Below, in pieces: positions 43,531 to 54,684 of a DNA stretch of 64,000 nt (its first letter is position 1; each line of letters begins with the position of its first letter). Location: positions 408,499 to 472,498 of the forward strand of contig JAJFFT010000004.1 in the NCBI GenBank assembly GCA_021776525.1, read 5' to 3'. The translations under genes and the position numbers were made by a program. The stretch is from Robiginitomaculum sp. (lineage in GTDB: Bacteria > Pseudomonadota > Alphaproteobacteria > Caulobacterales > Maricaulaceae). The notes under the pieces are model-generated. The model had not been told where the DNA came from. It did no database searches and worked only from the letters and a program-made list of their open reading frames with translations.

Positions 43531-44544
43531 GTGCGCGCATGTATATTAGGGTGCGCAGGACCGCAATTAAGCGCCGAGGAGTCACGTTTTTTTGCTGACG
43601 CGCAACCTTGGGGCTTTATCCTGTTTGGCCGCAATTGCGTCGATGAAGATCAAATACGTGCTTTATGTGCTGATCTGCGGACCAGCGTGGGCCGTCATGC
43701 ACCGATCTTGATCGATGAAGAGGGCGGCCGGGTCTCGCGTTTGCGTCCACTGGGTGGCCGTATTGGGCCACCGGCGGCCATTTTTGCACAGTCCAGTTTA
43801 AGCCTTGAGGATATGTGCGCGGCCGTGCGGGCCAATTATTACGCCATCGGGGCGCGTCTGGCCTCCATCGGTGTGGATGTGGATTGTGCACCGGTGTTGG
43901 ACTTGCCCACCCATGATGCGGACCCGATTATTGGTGATCGGGCCTTTTGCGCCGACCCGGCGCTGGCGGGCAAACTTGGTCAGGTCTGTCTGGATGGCTT
44001 GCTTGATGCGGGCGTTGCCGGGGTGATCAAACATATTCCGGGTCATGGCCGGGCTGATGTGGACAGCCACAAGGCATTGCCCGTTGTAACGGCCAGCCGT
44101 GACCAGCTGGAAAATCATGACTTTTTACCTTTTGCGACGTTAAGCAACGCCGCAATGGCAATGACCGGTCACGTTATTTATAACGCGTATGACCCAGATA
44201 ATGCCGCAACCTGCTCTGAAATTATGATAAACCAGATCATTCGGGGGCGAATCGGCTTTGATGGCTTATTGATGAGTGACGATCTGGATATGAAGGCGCT
44301 GAGCGGCACACTGGCCGAGCGGGCGAAGGCATCCTTGCGCGCCGGGTGCGATGTGGTCTTGCAATGCAATGGCGTGCTTGACGATATGCGCCAAGTGGCC
44401 GCTGCGACGCACAGTCTTGATGGCAAGGCTCTGGCCCGTGCCAATGCTGCCCAGCCGCACAGCCATCCCGGCACAATAGATCGCGCCGCCGCAGAAGCCG
44501 AGGCCGATGCATGGGCGGCGCGTCTGTCCGGGGGGCTGGCGTGA
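43531..44544 (+). CDS. nagZ: Beta-N-acetylhexosaminidase NagZ
   Basis: The family 3 glycosidase (about 337 residues) has WGFILFGRN, IDEEGGRVSRL, KHIPGHGRADVDSH (catalytic D/H pair) and LLMSDDLDMKAL. It removes GlcNAc from muropeptides during cell-wall recycling. No ATG is available: GTG 43531 or TTG 43525 (overlapping the SPOR stop) are the best starts. The stop overlaps scpA (GTGA). Confidence 0.9.
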   Translation: MRACILGCAGPQLSAEESRFFADAQPWGFILFGRNCVDEDQIRALCADLRTSVGRHAPILIDEEGGRVSRLRPLGGRIGPPAAIFAQSSLSLEDMCAAVRANYYAIGARLASIGVDVDCAPVLDLPTHDADPIIGDRAFCADPALAGKLGQVCLDGLLDAGVAGVIKHIPGHGRADVDSHKALPVVTASRDQLENHDFLPFATLSNAAMAMTGHVIYNAYDPDNAATCSEIMINQIIRGRIGFDGLLMSDDLDMKALSGTLAERAKASLRAGCDVVLQCNGVLDDMRQVAAATHSLDGKALARANAAQPHSHPGTIDRAAAEAEADAWAARLSGGLA

Positions 44545-45359
44545 ACCGGGACGATTTTACCGAAGATCTGCCGTTTGAGGCGGCGCGTCTGGCCCAGGGC
44601 GATAATACGCCTTTGGTGGTCGATCTTGATGGGTTTGAAGGGCCAATGCACGTATTGTTGGAGCTGGCGCGCAAGCAAAAAGTTGATTTGCGCAATATTT
44701 CCATTCTTGAACTGGCCGAGCAATATCTGGTTTTTATCGAGCATATCAAAACCATGCGGATTGAGCTGGCCGCTGATTATCTGGTGATGGCATCCTGGCT
44801 TGCTTATCTGAAATCTCGACTATTGCTGCCCAAGGTGGAAAAACAGGACGAGGAGCTGAGCGGCGAGGAAATGGCGGTTCGGCTGGCCTTTCGTCTGCGT
44901 CGTCTGCATGCCATGCGTCTGGCCGGGGCGGCTTTGATGCAGATGCAACGCACCGGCGTCAACACCTTTACACGCGGTGCGCCCGAAGGCGTACGCCGGG
45001 TTACATCGCCGGTGTTCGAAGCCAGCATTTATGATTTGTTGAAAGCCTATGCGGTGCGCCGCTCGCGGGTGGCGCGGGCGCATATTACCCTGAAAACACC
45101 AATAGTTTATGCGCTCGAAGAAGCCCGTGAACGTTTGGAGCGGGTTTTGGGCCGTATTGCTGAATGGACGGCGCTGGATACGCTTTTGCCCAAAAATATA
45201 AAGATTGGTGATGATGAGCCACCACGCTCTTCCATGCTGGCCAGCTCGCTGGTGGCTTCACTGGAACTGGCCAAGGAAGGCAAAGCGGAATTGCGTCAGT
45301 CGGGTGCCTTTGCCCCGCTTTATGTGCGCCCCTGCGCGCCCAAGGGGGAGCCGTCATGA
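44541..45359 (+). CDS. scpA: Segregation and condensation protein ScpA
   Basis: The 272-residue kleisin has VDLDGFEGPMHVLLELARKQKVDL at the start and YLVMASWLAYLKSRLLLP, both typical. GTG 44541 overlaps the nagZ stop and follows a run of G. It bridges SMC heads in chromosome segregation. The stop overlaps the scpB start (ATGA). Confidence 0.93.
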   Translation: MNRDDFTEDLPFEAARLAQGDNTPLVVDLDGFEGPMHVLLELARKQKVDLRNISILELAEQYLVFIEHIKTMRIELAADYLVMASWLAYLKSRLLLPKVEKQDEELSGEEMAVRLAFRLRRLHAMRLAGAALMQMQRTGVNTFTRGAPEGVRRVTSPVFEASIYDLLKAYAVRRSRVARAHITLKTPIVYALEEARERLERVLGRIAEWTALDTLLPKNIKIGDDEPPRSSMLASSLVASLELAKEGKAELRQSGAFAPLYVRPCAPKGEPS

Positions 45360-46138
45360 GCGAAGGCAAGAGTGACAACCCGACTTTGGATGCCATCGAA
45401 GAGGCGGTCAAAGCCCTGGCCGAACGCACTAAAAATACCGGGACAGAACAAACTTTGCCAATGCAGGGCCTGCACCCGGTTAGCGCCCGCGATGAAGAGC
45501 ATTATCGTATGCTTGAGGCGTTGATGTTTGCTGCATCCGAGCCTCTGGATATGGAAACCATTCGGACGCGCCTGCCGGGCAATGCAGAATGTACGGCGCT
45601 TATTGCGCGTATGGAACAGGATTACGCCAATCGCGGCATCAATCTGGTCCGGGTCGCGGGGAAATGGCGTTTGCAGACGGCCTTTGATCTGGAACACATT
45701 CTGGTTGAAGAGCGCGAGGAACAACGCAAATTGTCCAATGCGGCGCTCGAAACCCTCTCAATCATAGCCTATCACCAGCCCGTAACCCGCGCCGAGATCG
45801 AGGATGTGCGCGGCGTCGCGGTCTCCAAGGGGACGCTGGATTTATTGATGGAAATGAAATGGGTGCGCCTTCGAGGCCGTCGCCGCACACCGGGACGGCC
45901 AGTGACCTATGGCACCACGGACGGGTTTTTGGGCCATTTCGGATTGGAGCGTATTGACGATCTGCCGGGTAAGGATGAGCTGAAAGCCGCGGGTCTTTTG
46001 GACAGCCGGGTACCGGCTGGCTTTACGGTGCCCAGCCCCACAGATGTGATGAGCGAAGAAGAGCTGCCGCTGGATGAACCGCTGGAAAGCGCCTCCGAGT
46101 TTCACACCGATTATATGGGCGAAGAGGGCGAGCAGTAA
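45356..46138 (+). CDS. scpB: Segregation and condensation protein ScpB
   Basis: The 260-residue protein has two winged-helix domains with LEALMFAASEPLDMETI, LETLSIIAYHQPVTRAEIEDVRGV and RTPGRPVTYGTTDGFL. It is the ScpA/SMC partner. The C-terminal acidic tail of about 50 residues is longer than in many homologues. Confidence 0.94.
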   Translation: MSEGKSDNPTLDAIEEAVKALAERTKNTGTEQTLPMQGLHPVSARDEEHYRMLEALMFAASEPLDMETIRTRLPGNAECTALIARMEQDYANRGINLVRVAGKWRLQTAFDLEHILVEEREEQRKLSNAALETLSIIAYHQPVTRAEIEDVRGVAVSKGTLDLLMEMKWVRLRGRRRTPGRPVTYGTTDGFLGHFGLERIDDLPGKDELKAAGLLDSRVPAGFTVPSPTDVMSEEELPLDEPLESASEFHTDYMGEEGEQ

Positions 46139-46211
46139 AAACACCTCGCCAAAGCCCCACGCGGCGGGTATTCTGCTTAGGCTCGTTTAATGTACAAGAA
46201 AGGTCAGTGTC

Positions 46212-46430
46212 ATGGGGTCTGTTGGACCATTACAAATTGTTGTCATTGCCGTGGTTGCGCTGATCCTGTTTGGCGGACGCGGGAAAATTTCATCAGTCAT
46301 GGGCGATCTGGCCAAAGGCATTAAAAGCTTTCGCAAGGGCCTTAAAGATGATGATCCGGTCATTGAAGATGGCGGCGAAACCATTGACGGCACGGCACGG
46401 CGTGAAAAAAGCACGTCCAGTAAAGACTAG
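46212..46430 (+). CDS. tatA: Sec-independent translocase TatA
   Basis: The 72-residue protein has an N-terminal membrane helix ([19 protein letters not shown]), the hinge and an amphipathic helix ([18 protein letters not shown]) as in TatA, which forms the twin-arginine pore. Confidence 0.93.
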   Translation: MGSVGPLQIVVIAVVALILFGGRGKISSVMGDLAKGIKSFRKGLKDDDPVIEDGGETIDGTARREKSTSSKD

Positions 46431-46439
46431 GCTGGCACC

Positions 46440-46730
46440 ATGTTGCCACAACTTGGCTTTACCGAATTTTTATTACTGGCCATTGTCGCGCTGGTGGTCG
46501 TTGGGCCGCGTGACCTGCCGGGCATGATGCGCAAGGCCGGTCAATGGGTGGCCAAGGCGCGTGGCATGGCCCGTGAATTTCAGGGCGCCTTTGACGATAT
46601 GGGCCGCGAAGTTGAGCTGGATGAGCTGCGTAAAGAGATCGAAGAAATCAAGCGCGCCAATCCGGTTAATGCCATTGCGGATGAGTTAAAAAATACCGAG
46701 GATGAAATGCGTGATGACGCAGCATCCTGA
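46440..46730 (+). CDS. tatB: Sec-independent translocase TatB
   Basis: The 96-residue protein has the TatB-type helix with LGFTEFLLLAIVALVVVGPRDLPGMMRKAG and a longer amphipathic tail than TatA. It is a receptor subunit with TatC. The 3' end overlaps tatC. Confidence 0.93.
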   Translation: MLPQLGFTEFLLLAIVALVVVGPRDLPGMMRKAGQWVAKARGMAREFQGAFDDMGREVELDELRKEIEEIKRANPVNAIADELKNTEDEMRDDAAS

Positions 46731-47571
46731 ATCTGATCCTGCCAACACAGATGATGACGAGATCGATGCCAGCCGCGCGCCGCTTCTGGATCATCTGTTG
46801 GAGTTGCGCACCCGGATTATCTGGGCGCTGGTTGCGGTGGGCATTGCCTTTGGCATTTGTTTTGCCTTTGCCCTGCCGATTTATGATCTTTTACTGCGCC
46901 CATTTTCGGTGGCCGCTGATCTGGTCAGCCAATCATCGGGGCAAACCATTGTCCCGCAACTGATCTTCACCGGCCCTATGGAATTCTTCTTTGTGAAGGT
47001 CAAGCTGGCGCTGTTTGGTGCGTTGATACTGGCCTTTCCCTTTATCGCCTTTCAGGTCTACCGCTTTGTGGCGCCGGGTCTGTATCGCAATGAAAAAGGC
47101 GCGTTTTTGCCCTTCATGGTGGCCTCACCGGCACTTTTTATGCTGGGGGCCAGCTTTGTTTATTTCGTCATGATGCCGATGGTTATGCGCTTCTCCCTGA
47201 TGCAGGAACAAGCCCCGGATGCGACCCGTATCGCCATTCAACTGCTGCCCCGGGTGAGCGAATATCTTAGCCTGACCACCACGCTGATCCTGGCCTTTGG
47301 GTTTTCGTTTCAATTGCCGGTGATCCTGACCTTGATGGGCCGGGTCGGGCTGGTCAGTGCTGCTTCCTTACGCAAAGGGCGCAAATTTGCCATTGTTGGC
47401 ATTTTGGCCTTCGCGGCGTTTTTTACACCCCCCGATGTGATCAGCCAGATCATTTTGGGCATTCCGGTTTTGCTGCTTTATGAGATTTCCATCTTCAGTG
47501 TCGCTTTGATTGAACGCAAACGCGAAGACGAGGAAGACGGCGAGGAAGACGGGGAGGGGGGCGAGGCCTGA
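46714..47571 (+). CDS. tatC: Sec-independent translocase TatC
   Basis: The 285-residue, six-helix protein has [16 protein letters not shown] at the start, [17 protein letters not shown] and [15 protein letters not shown]. It is the twin-arginine signal receptor. ATG 46714 overlaps tatB by 17 bases; an ATG at 46702 is less likely. The C-terminal tail is very acidic ([15 protein letters not shown]). Confidence 0.93.
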   Translation: MTQHPESDPANTDDDEIDASRAPLLDHLLELRTRIIWALVAVGIAFGICFAFALPIYDLLLRPFSVAADLVSQSSGQTIVPQLIFTGPMEFFFVKVKLALFGALILAFPFIAFQVYRFVAPGLYRNEKGAFLPFMVASPALFMLGASFVYFVMMPMVMRFSLMQEQAPDATRIAIQLLPRVSEYLSLTTTLILAFGFSFQLPVILTLMGRVGLVSAASLRKGRKFAIVGILAFAAFFTPPDVISQIILGIPVLLLYEISIFSVALIERKREDEEDGEEDGEGGEA

Positions 47572-47680
47572 TAACACTGCCTCACCGAATTGTTTTCCTT
47601 TTTCAGAGCACATTGTGCGGTGGACGAATGCCAAGGGTGGGGGTAAACCCGCAAGTCTGATTTCAGACGGATACCGACCC

Positions 47681-48958
47681 ATGCACGATATACGAGCCAT
47701 CGCTAAAAACCCTGAACATTTTGATGCCGCCATGGCGCGCCGGGGCTTGCCTGCGCAATCGGCAGATCTGCTGGCGCTGGATGAGAAATTGCGTGCCGCT
47801 ATCGCGCAAAAACAAGAGGCAGAAACGGCGCGCAATGCGGCCTCTAAAATGACTGGTGCCGCCAAGGCCAAAGGCGATGAGGCCGAATTTGAGCGCCTGC
47901 GCGGCGAAGTCGGCGCATTGAAAGACACCATCGAAAACGCCGGGGAAGAAGAAGCGCGCATTGGTGCAGAGCTTCGCGATAAGCTGCTCTCTTTGCCTAA
48001 TATTATGGATGAAGCGGTGCCCGAAGGGGCGGATGAAAGTGCCAATCAGGAAATGCGAAACTGGGGTACACCGCGTGCCTTTAATTATGATCCCAAAGAC
48101 CACACCGCCTTGGGTGAAACACTCGGTATGCTGGATTTTGAAGCGGCGGCCAAAGTATCCGGGGCGCGCTTTGTCTATCTCAAAGGTGATTTGGCGCGGC
48201 TGGAGCGGGCGCTGGGCGCCTTCATGCTGGACGTGCAAACAGGCGAACATGAGTTTATGGAAGTTTCGCCGCCGCTTCTGGTGCGCGATAATGCGCTATA
48301 CGGCACCAACCAATTGCCCAAATTTGCTGACGACCAGTTTCGCACGACAACCGATCACTGGCTGATCCCCACCGCCGAAGTGCCTTTGACGAACCTCGCA
48401 CGTGAGGCCATTCATGATGAGGCGGGCCTGCCGCATCGGTATTGCGCCTATACGCCGTGTTTTCGTTCCGAAGCCGGATCAGCCGGCAAGGACACCCGCG
48501 GCCTGATCCGCATGCACCAGTTTATGAAGGTGGAAATGGTGGTCATCAGCGCCCCGGAAAATTCGGCGGCCGAGCACGACCGGATGACGGGTTGCGCCGA
48601 AGAGATATTGAAACGTCTGGATCTGCCTTATCGGGTGATGCTGTTGTGCGCCGGTGATACCGGTTTTGGGGCGCAAAAAACCCATGATCTGGAGGTTTGG
48701 CTGCCAAGCCAGGACACCTACCGCGAAATTTCGTCGGTTTCCAATTGCGGGGATTTTCAGGCCCGGCGGATGAACGCCCGCTGTCGCGCTGCCGGTGAAA
48801 AGAAAGCCCGTTTTGTGCACACACTGAACGGTTCTGGTCTGGCGGTGGGGCGCACGCTTCTCGCCGTGATGGAAAATTACCAGAACGAAGATGGCAGTAT
48901 CGAAATCCCAACCGCCCTTCGCCCCTATATGGGCGGGCAAGAGGTGATCAACGCATGA
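47681..48958 (+). CDS. serS: Seryl-tRNA synthetase
   Basis: The 425-residue class II synthetase starts [22 protein letters not shown], followed by the coiled-coil tRNA-binding arm (about 28-110), motif 2 ([21 protein letters not shown]) and motif 3 ([20 protein letters not shown]). The stop overlaps the surE start by ATGA. Confidence 0.96.
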   Translation: MHDIRAIAKNPEHFDAAMARRGLPAQSADLLALDEKLRAAIAQKQEAETARNAASKMTGAAKAKGDEAEFERLRGEVGALKDTIENAGEEEARIGAELRDKLLSLPNIMDEAVPEGADESANQEMRNWGTPRAFNYDPKDHTALGETLGMLDFEAAAKVSGARFVYLKGDLARLERALGAFMLDVQTGEHEFMEVSPPLLVRDNALYGTNQLPKFADDQFRTTTDHWLIPTAEVPLTNLAREAIHDEAGLPHRYCAYTPCFRSEAGSAGKDTRGLIRMHQFMKVEMVVISAPENSAAEHDRMTGCAEEILKRLDLPYRVMLLCAGDTGFGAQKTHDLEVWLPSQDTYREISSVSNCGDFQARRMNARCRAAGEKKARFVHTLNGSGLAVGRTLLAVMENYQNEDGSIEIPTALRPYMGGQEVINA

Positions 48959-49743
48959 TCCCGCACAACCCGCGTATATTGCTCTCGAACGATGACGGCA
49001 TTGATGCGCCGGGTATCAAGGTGCTGGAACGCATTGCCTATACGTTATCTGATGATGTGTGGGTTGCCGCCCCGGCCAATGAGCAAAGCGCCGCCAGCCG
49101 GGCGCTGTCCATTCGCGAACCTTTGCGGGTGTCTCGGCGCGGGCCAAAAAGCTATGCGGTCTGGGGTACGCCCACCGACAGTGTAATGATGGGTGTGCTG
49201 AACCTGATGGGCGATAAGCGCCCGGACCTGATTTTGTCAGGGGTCAATAAAGGCCAGAATCTGGCTGAGCATATTACGCTTTCGGGCACTATTGCGGCGG
49301 CCATTCAGGGCATGGAATTGGGTATTCCCTCGGTGGCTTTGTCGCAGACATATCCTTTCACCGAGAAGGCGACGATTTACTGGAAAACGGCCGAGGTTTT
49401 TGCCCCCAAAGTGCTGGAGCGTCTGTTCGTTCGTAAATGGCCCAAAGACGTGTTGATGAATATCAATTTCCCGGATTGTCCGCCCGAAGACGTCAGCGGC
49501 ATTGAAATGACCCGCATGGGGCGGCGCGATCAGGACATGCTGGAAGTGCACGAGAGAGCTGATCCCGGTGGGCGGCCTTATTACTGGTTGGGCTTTAACG
49601 GAAAGCTTTCCACCCCGCCCGAAGGCACGGATTTGCGCGCCATTTATTCAAAACGTATTTCGGTAACGCCCTTGCATCTTGACTTGACCCATGAAGAAAC
49701 GCTGGCCGGCTTGTCCGATGCCCTGAGCGATATTCGTCTTTAA
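48955..49743 (+). CDS. surE: 5'/3'-nucleotidase SurE
   Basis: The 262-residue protein has the metal-binding [14 protein letters not shown] at the N-terminus, [13 protein letters not shown] and [19 protein letters not shown]. It is a survival-associated nucleotide phosphatase, normally next to pcm as here. Confidence 0.95.
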   Translation: MIPHNPRILLSNDDGIDAPGIKVLERIAYTLSDDVWVAAPANEQSAASRALSIREPLRVSRRGPKSYAVWGTPTDSVMMGVLNLMGDKRPDLILSGVNKGQNLAEHITLSGTIAAAIQGMELGIPSVALSQTYPFTEKATIYWKTAEVFAPKVLERLFVRKWPKDVLMNINFPDCPPEDVSGIEMTRMGRRDQDMLEVHERADPGGRPYYWLGFNGKLSTPPEGTDLRAIYSKRISVTPLHLDLTHEETLAGLSDALSDIRL

Positions 49744-49752
49744 GGCGCGCGC

Positions 49753-50400
49753 ATGACATCGTTTGGACCAGATATGCGCGTTGTCGAGCTGATCATGGCG
49801 CTGCGCGCGGCAGGCATTGTCGACAAGGCTGTGCTGGGCGCGTTGGAACGGGTGCCCCGCGACGTGTTTGTCACCAACGAGTTTACCAAACGCGCCTATG
49901 AAAACCGGGCTTTGCCAATAGCCTGTGGGCAAACCATATCCCAGCCCTTTGTGGTGGCGATGATGACCGAGGCTTTGTGCCTGACACCGCGCCTCAAGGT
50001 TTTGGAAATCGGCACCGGCTCTGGGTATCAAAGTGCGGTGCTTTCGCATTTGTCGCGCCGGGTTTATACGATCGAGCGCTATCGTACTTTGCTCAAATCC
50101 GCCGATGCGCGTTTTGAACAGCTGCGGCTGCGCAATATTGTCACCCGCCTTGGTGATGGGATGAAGGGCTGGCCGGAACAGGATGAATTTGACCGTATCA
50201 TTGTGACGGCCGGAACGCAGGTTTGCCCGCCGGCTCTGCTTTCGCAACTCTGCGAGGGTGGCCTGCTGGTCGCCCCCATTGGCCCGCCGGATGGACAGTT
50301 TGTGACGGTCTTTCGGCGCGAGGGCGACGTGTTTCACCAACATAAACTGGCGCCAGTGCGCTTTGTGCCGCTGATCGCCGGAATTGCCAGCGCCTTATAG
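49753..50400 (+). CDS. pcm: Protein-L-isoaspartate O-methyltransferase
   Basis: The 215-residue SAM-dependent enzyme has VPRDVFV, the SAM loop VLEIGTGSGYQSAVL and RIIVTAGTQVCPPALL. It starts repair of isoaspartyl residues in aged proteins. It is followed by the NlpD-like gene, as in many proteobacteria. Confidence 0.94.
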   Translation: MTSFGPDMRVVELIMALRAAGIVDKAVLGALERVPRDVFVTNEFTKRAYENRALPIACGQTISQPFVVAMMTEALCLTPRLKVLEIGTGSGYQSAVLSHLSRRVYTIERYRTLLKSADARFEQLRLRNIVTRLGDGMKGWPEQDEFDRIIVTAGTQVCPPALLSQLCEGGLLVAPIGPPDGQFVTVFRREGDVFHQHKLAPVRFVPLIAGIASAL

Positions 50401-50472
50401 GCGGGATGCCACTTTGTTGCCGTAACCATACCGTAGGGTCCCGTTAAGGATAATGAGACACAATCGGTAATT

Positions 50473-51828
50473 ATGATTCTTCGTACCGCGTTTACACTGA
50501 CAATAATTGTATTTCTTACCGCTTGTGGCACGCCGCGCGGCCCGGCGCCCGTCGTGTTTCGGGGCGATGAGCCTATGCAACCGCCGCCGCCGCGTGATGA
50601 GAGCATCCCCGATGCAGCACCAACACAACCGATCGAAAGCCAGGCGCTGGACCCTGTTGATCAAGGTTCATGGCTTGACCCGGTAAAGCGCGAAGGCCGT
50701 TCTTACGCAAAAGATCAGGCCAAGGACGCGGTTCGAGGGCAAGGCGCATTGCCGGATATTCCGGTTCGCCAGGCCGCCAATATACCTTTTAATGCCCAGG
50801 CGGCTGCTGTGAAAAATTCTGCCAAAGTCGGGACGGCTGGAGCAGGCGGGGCGCTGAAAGGCGCTGCAAAGATTGCAAAGACCGGTGGCAAGCTGGGGCG
50901 CAAAGCCCTGTCGAACGGCAAAGATGGCGCTTCTCGAAACGAGGAGAAGTCGTTTTCCCGTATTCCAGAGGCGCGAGACGACGTCTTTCAAAAACCGGTC
51001 CAGGTTATTTCGGCCAAGGCGCGCCCAGCCAACGTTAAGGTTGGCAAAGGCGATACCCTGTTTGGAATTTCTGAAAAATACCAAATTGCACTTAAGCCGC
51101 TGATTGCGGAAAATAACCTTAAGGCCCCTTATGCCTTGAAGGTCGGTCAGACACTGAAATTGCCTGCCCCTTTGCATTATCGCGTGCAATCCGGGGATAC
51201 GGTCATGGCGGTGGCCCGCCGGTTTTCATTGGATTTTAGGTCTTTGGCACTGATCAATGGTATAGCGCCGCCCTATACTTTGAAGGTCAATGAATTGTTG
51301 GTGTTGCCCTCTTTGGTGCGGGGCAAGGACGGAAGCTGGAAAAGTGCCGCTGCTAGCCGCAAGCCGGTTGTCCGTCGTCCGGGCGCTAAAAAACCTGGCG
51401 CAAAAGTCACCCCGCCGCGATCTGCCATACGCGCCCCCGCGAAAACCTCGACGTTCACCTGGCCTCTTAACGGCCAGGTCATCTCTGGCTTTGGGGTAAA
51501 GCCGGGCGGAACACGTAATGATGGTATCAATATTGCGGCATCTGCAGGAACCGCAGTGCGCGCCGCCGGCAGCGGCACAGTCGTTTATGCCGGCTCGGAG
51601 CTGAAAAGCTTTGGCAATCTGGTCTTAATCCGCCACCCGAATGGCTGGGTCAGTGCCTATGCGCATAATCAAAAATTGCTGGTTAAAGAAGGGGCCAAAG
51701 TGACCACAGGCGATACCATTGCCGAAGTTGGCTCTTCTGGCTCTGTGAGTACGCCGCAATTGCATTTTGAGACCCGCCGTGGGCGCGACCCTGTTAATCC
51801 GGTGCAACATTTACCTAAAAGATCCTAA
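50473..51828 (+). CDS. NlpD-like lipoprotein with two LysM and a LytM (M23) domain
   Basis: The 451-residue protein has a lipoprotein signal (FLTAC, C18), a low-complexity linker, two LysM repeats (VGKGDTLFGISEKYQIAL and VQSGDTVMAVARRFSLDF) and a C-terminal LytM domain. In that domain the usual metal ligands are missing: NDGINIAA replaces the H..D motif, and QLHFE replaces HLHFE. This degenerate pattern is as in E. coli NlpD, so it is more likely an amidase activator than a hydrolase. Confidence 0.87.
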   Translation: MILRTAFTLTIIVFLTACGTPRGPAPVVFRGDEPMQPPPPRDESIPDAAPTQPIESQALDPVDQGSWLDPVKREGRSYAKDQAKDAVRGQGALPDIPVRQAANIPFNAQAAAVKNSAKVGTAGAGGALKGAAKIAKTGGKLGRKALSNGKDGASRNEEKSFSRIPEARDDVFQKPVQVISAKARPANVKVGKGDTLFGISEKYQIALKPLIAENNLKAPYALKVGQTLKLPAPLHYRVQSGDTVMAVARRFSLDFRSLALINGIAPPYTLKVNELLVLPSLVRGKDGSWKSAAASRKPVVRRPGAKKPGAKVTPPRSAIRAPAKTSTFTWPLNGQVISGFGVKPGGTRNDGINIAASAGTAVRAAGSGTVVYAGSELKSFGNLVLIRHPNGWVSAYAHNQKLLVKEGAKVTTGDTIAEVGSSGSVSTPQLHFETRRGRDPVNPVQHLPKRS

Positions 51829-51971
51829 GTATATAAAGATTTTTTAGCTAAATCAGCAAACCGGTAAAATTTTAAGTATCTTCTTAAACGGGCGTTAGAG
51901 CGTGTTTGCTAATGTGCATTCAGTGGCGACCAATGAAGGCGCCTATAACAAAAAACTTCGGGGTGTCTATT

Positions 51972-52313
51972 ATGAATGTAATGAAAAAAATGGCTTTTTG
52001 CGCTGGTATGGTTTTCGCCGCAGGAACAATGATGGCTGTGCCGACGGCAATGGCTGCTGATGGTGCATTGGTTGCCAAGAAGCGCGTTGCGCCAGTTTAT
52101 CCACGTGGTGCAGAACGCCGTAAAATCGAAGGTCATGTGGTTGTCACGTACAGTGTCGATACAGAAGGTAAGGTCAGCAATGTTGCGGTTGCCGAAGCAA
52201 CGCCAGAGGGTGTTTTTGATGATGCAGCCATGAAGGCTGTTTCCAAATGGAAATATGAGCCACCGGCAAGCATGGTTGATGGTGCACGCACCAAAATCAG
52301 CTTCAAACTGTAA
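51972..52313 (+). CDS. Small exported protein with TonB C-terminal domain
   Basis: The 113-residue protein has a signal peptide (MNVMKKMAFCAGMVFAAG, cleaved near AMAAD) and a TonB C-terminal-like domain (RVAPVYPRGAERRKIEGHVVVTYSVD, then GVFDDAAMKAVSKWKYEP). It lacks the cytoplasmic anchor and proline-rich linker of true TonB, so it is a free periplasmic domain of unknown partner. GGGGTG precedes the ATG. A terminator follows. Confidence 0.83.
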   Translation: MNVMKKMAFCAGMVFAAGTMMAVPTAMAADGALVAKKRVAPVYPRGAERRKIEGHVVVTYSVDTEGKVSNVAVAEATPEGVFDDAAMKAVSKWKYEPPASMVDGARTKISFKL

Positions 52314-52341
52314 ACAACACAGTATAAAAAAGTATATTTTG

Positions 52342-52371
52342 GGCTCCTCCGCATGCGGGGGAGCCTTTTGT
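52342..52371 (+). terminator. Intrinsic terminator after the TonB-C gene
   Basis: GGCTCCTCCG, a CATG loop and CGGGGGAGCC form a strong stem followed by TTTTGTT, just after the TonB-C gene and before the chemoreceptor gene. Confidence 0.85.
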
Positions 52372-52455
52372 TAACCAAATGAGCGCAAATTATCCCCGTG
52401 CCCGGTTCGACACGACTGGCGCAGATCGACACTTAGTCAAGTTCGGGGGGTTGCT

Positions 52456-54501
52456 ATTACCTATCTCAAATCACTGCAAACAATCAGCGCGCGTCTTTTG
52501 CTCGCTTTTGGCGTCGTCGCATTATTCACGGTTATTTCCGTCGGAATTGGGTTGTGGAGTAATGCGCAAACCGCTGCTATCCAGGAAGAGATCAGTAACG
52601 TTCACCTCTCTAATCTTGATAATTCTTTGAAATTATCAGTTACGGGCAGTTCTTTCCTCAGCGCAGTTTCAGACCTGGAACGCGCCCAAACGGTCAGCGA
52701 AGCTACATCGGCCCTTGAACGGGCCAATGTGCTTAATACTGAGCTGGTGTCGCAGGTCAAAGCGGTCAGCAAGTCCTTGCCCGCCAACAGTAAAATTGCC
52801 AAAGACCTGACCGAAGAGGCCGAGGCTTATCCGGCACTGGTCACCAAGATGGAATCTTTGGTGACCGCCCGTTTGCGTGGCCGGGACAATATTGCCAACC
52901 ATTTTAACAACGCCCGCACCCTGCGCCAGAGTTTGAACACAGAGCTGGAAGTGCAATTGGAAACAGCCGACGAGTTCGATATTGAATCCTTATTGCGCAT
53001 CCTGATGTCCGCCAATGTGCTGACCGTCACCTATGCCGAAGCCATTGCCAGCGATTCTGCCCAGGAAATTAGCGCAATTGAAGAAGCCTATGCCGCCGCT
53101 GCCAGCGAATTAAAGTCCAACGTGGCCATTATGGGCACAGTTTTGTCGAATAACGCCCGCACCCGCGCTGGCGAGTTGATCGAGCTGGGCAAAGGCGATG
53201 ACTCGATCTTTGCAGACCGTAAGACACAATTGGTCAAGGATGCCATGATCGAAGACAATGTGTTCGAACTGAGCGAAATTTCTGCCGCACTGGACAACAA
53301 TGTTTCCGCATTTGGTGATCAGACCCGCCGTTCGGTGAATTTGGCCGGAAAACGTGCCAGCAGCGTGTCGACTATGGGCCGGGTTCTGTTGATCCTTATG
53401 GCCGTGATCAGCATTGCCGCCAGTGCCGCTATTGTCTGGTTCTATGTTGTGCGTAATGTCTCAAGCCGCCTGTCCTGTATGAGCGGCACCATGCGCCGCC
53501 TGGCCGATGGGGATATGAGCGTAACCGTCAATCCAAAAGCATCAGACGAAATCGGCGACATGGCCCGTGCTCTGTTGGTGTTCAAAGAAAACATGATCAA
53601 GACAAAGGCCCTGACCGAAGAACAACAGCAATCCGCCGAAGAACGTATCAAGCGCGGCGAGCATCTATCGGCAATGGTCAAGGATTTTGACGCTGACATC
53701 ACCAGTTTGTTGCAAGCCATTGGCGCGTCGATGGTTGAGTTAGACTCCAGCGCGCAGATCATGACTGACGTTGCGGAAAGTACCGCAGGGCGTGCAAACT
53801 CTGTGTCTTCGGCTTCAGATATGGCAGCCCAGAATGTGCAGGCGGTCAGCGCCGCAGCAGAAGAATTGTCTGTCACCGTAGATTCTATCTCGGCACAAGT
53901 CAGCAGTTCCGCAGACGTCGCGGCCAATGCCGTGAAAGAAGCCGAAAAAACCACAGTACAGATGACGTCCCTGCAAGAGGTTTCCGCCGGGATTTCCGAG
54001 GTTACGGCGTTGATCAACGACATTGCAGAGCAGACCAATTTGTTGGCCTTGAACGCGACCATTGAAGCGGCGCGGGCTGGCGAGGCTGGTTCGGGCTTTG
54101 CGGTCGTGGCCTCTGAGGTGAAAAGCCTGGCTTCGCAAACCGGTAAAGCAACAGAGCAGATCTCGATCCAGATTGAACAAATGCAAAGCGCGACCACAGG
54201 TGCCGCAGAATCGCTTTCAGGTATTCGCGAGATCATTCAGGAACTTGCGGATAATTCTGATGCGATCTCTCATGCCCTGAACGAACAAAGACAGGCCACG
54301 CAGGAAATTGCCACCAGCGTAGTTCAGGCTTCGCAGGGGACCGCCGAGGTCAATCATAATATTGGCGGTTTAAGCGAATCCGCCAGCGAAGTCGGGAGCG
54401 TTTCTTCTCAGGTCAAAATGGCCGTGGGCGGGTTGTCCGACCAGTCCAAGCAATTGCGCGATCATGTCGATGGCTTTCTGACGGATGTGCAATCTGCGTA
54501 A
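52456..54501 (+). CDS. Methyl-accepting chemotaxis protein
   Basis: This receptor has an N-terminal membrane helix ([20 protein letters not shown]), a helical periplasmic sensor, a second helix ([21 protein letters not shown]), a HAMP domain ([23 protein letters not shown]) and a signalling hairpin with [21 protein letters not shown]. No ATG, GTG or canonical start precedes the first helix in frame. GGGGGG lies before ATT 52456, which would give [18 protein letters not shown] 52498 is the first usual alternative but would cut into the helix. The start is uncertain. Confidence 0.88.
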   Translation: MTYLKSLQTISARLLLAFGVVALFTVISVGIGLWSNAQTAAIQEEISNVHLSNLDNSLKLSVTGSSFLSAVSDLERAQTVSEATSALERANVLNTELVSQVKAVSKSLPANSKIAKDLTEEAEAYPALVTKMESLVTARLRGRDNIANHFNNARTLRQSLNTELEVQLETADEFDIESLLRILMSANVLTVTYAEAIASDSAQEISAIEEAYAAAASELKSNVAIMGTVLSNNARTRAGELIELGKGDDSIFADRKTQLVKDAMIEDNVFELSEISAALDNNVSAFGDQTRRSVNLAGKRASSVSTMGRVLLILMAVISIAASAAIVWFYVVRNVSSRLSCMSGTMRRLADGDMSVTVNPKASDEIGDMARALLVFKENMIKTKALTEEQQQSAEERIKRGEHLSAMVKDFDADITSLLQAIGASMVELDSSAQIMTDVAESTAGRANSVSSASDMAAQNVQAVSAAAEELSVTVDSISAQVSSSADVAANAVKEAEKTTVQMTSLQEVSAGISEVTALINDIAEQTNLLALNATIEAARAGEAGSGFAVVASEVKSLASQTGKATEQISIQIEQMQSATTGAAESLSGIREIIQELADNSDAISHALNEQRQATQEIATSVVQASQGTAEVNHNIGGLSESASEVGSVSSQVKMAVGGLSDQSKQLRDHVDGFLTDVQSA

Positions 54502-54684
54502 AAGGCACTTGCTTGGCAAATACCCCTTTTGAAACGGCTCGGCGCGGTGATGTGTTTTATCGCGTTGAGACCCGTTTGGGTAATTGCAATTCACGTCGCC
54601 GCTCCTATATTCGCCTGAACCGGGTGCCAGAGACCCGGGGCCGCGCCCACAGATGTTGGCGCGGGTTATTTCAGGGGAAGACAT

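Noticed and set aside
53442..54236. 264-codon open frame on the minus strand
   Set aside because: Antisense to the chemoreceptor signalling domain, whose codon pattern creates it; no family features.
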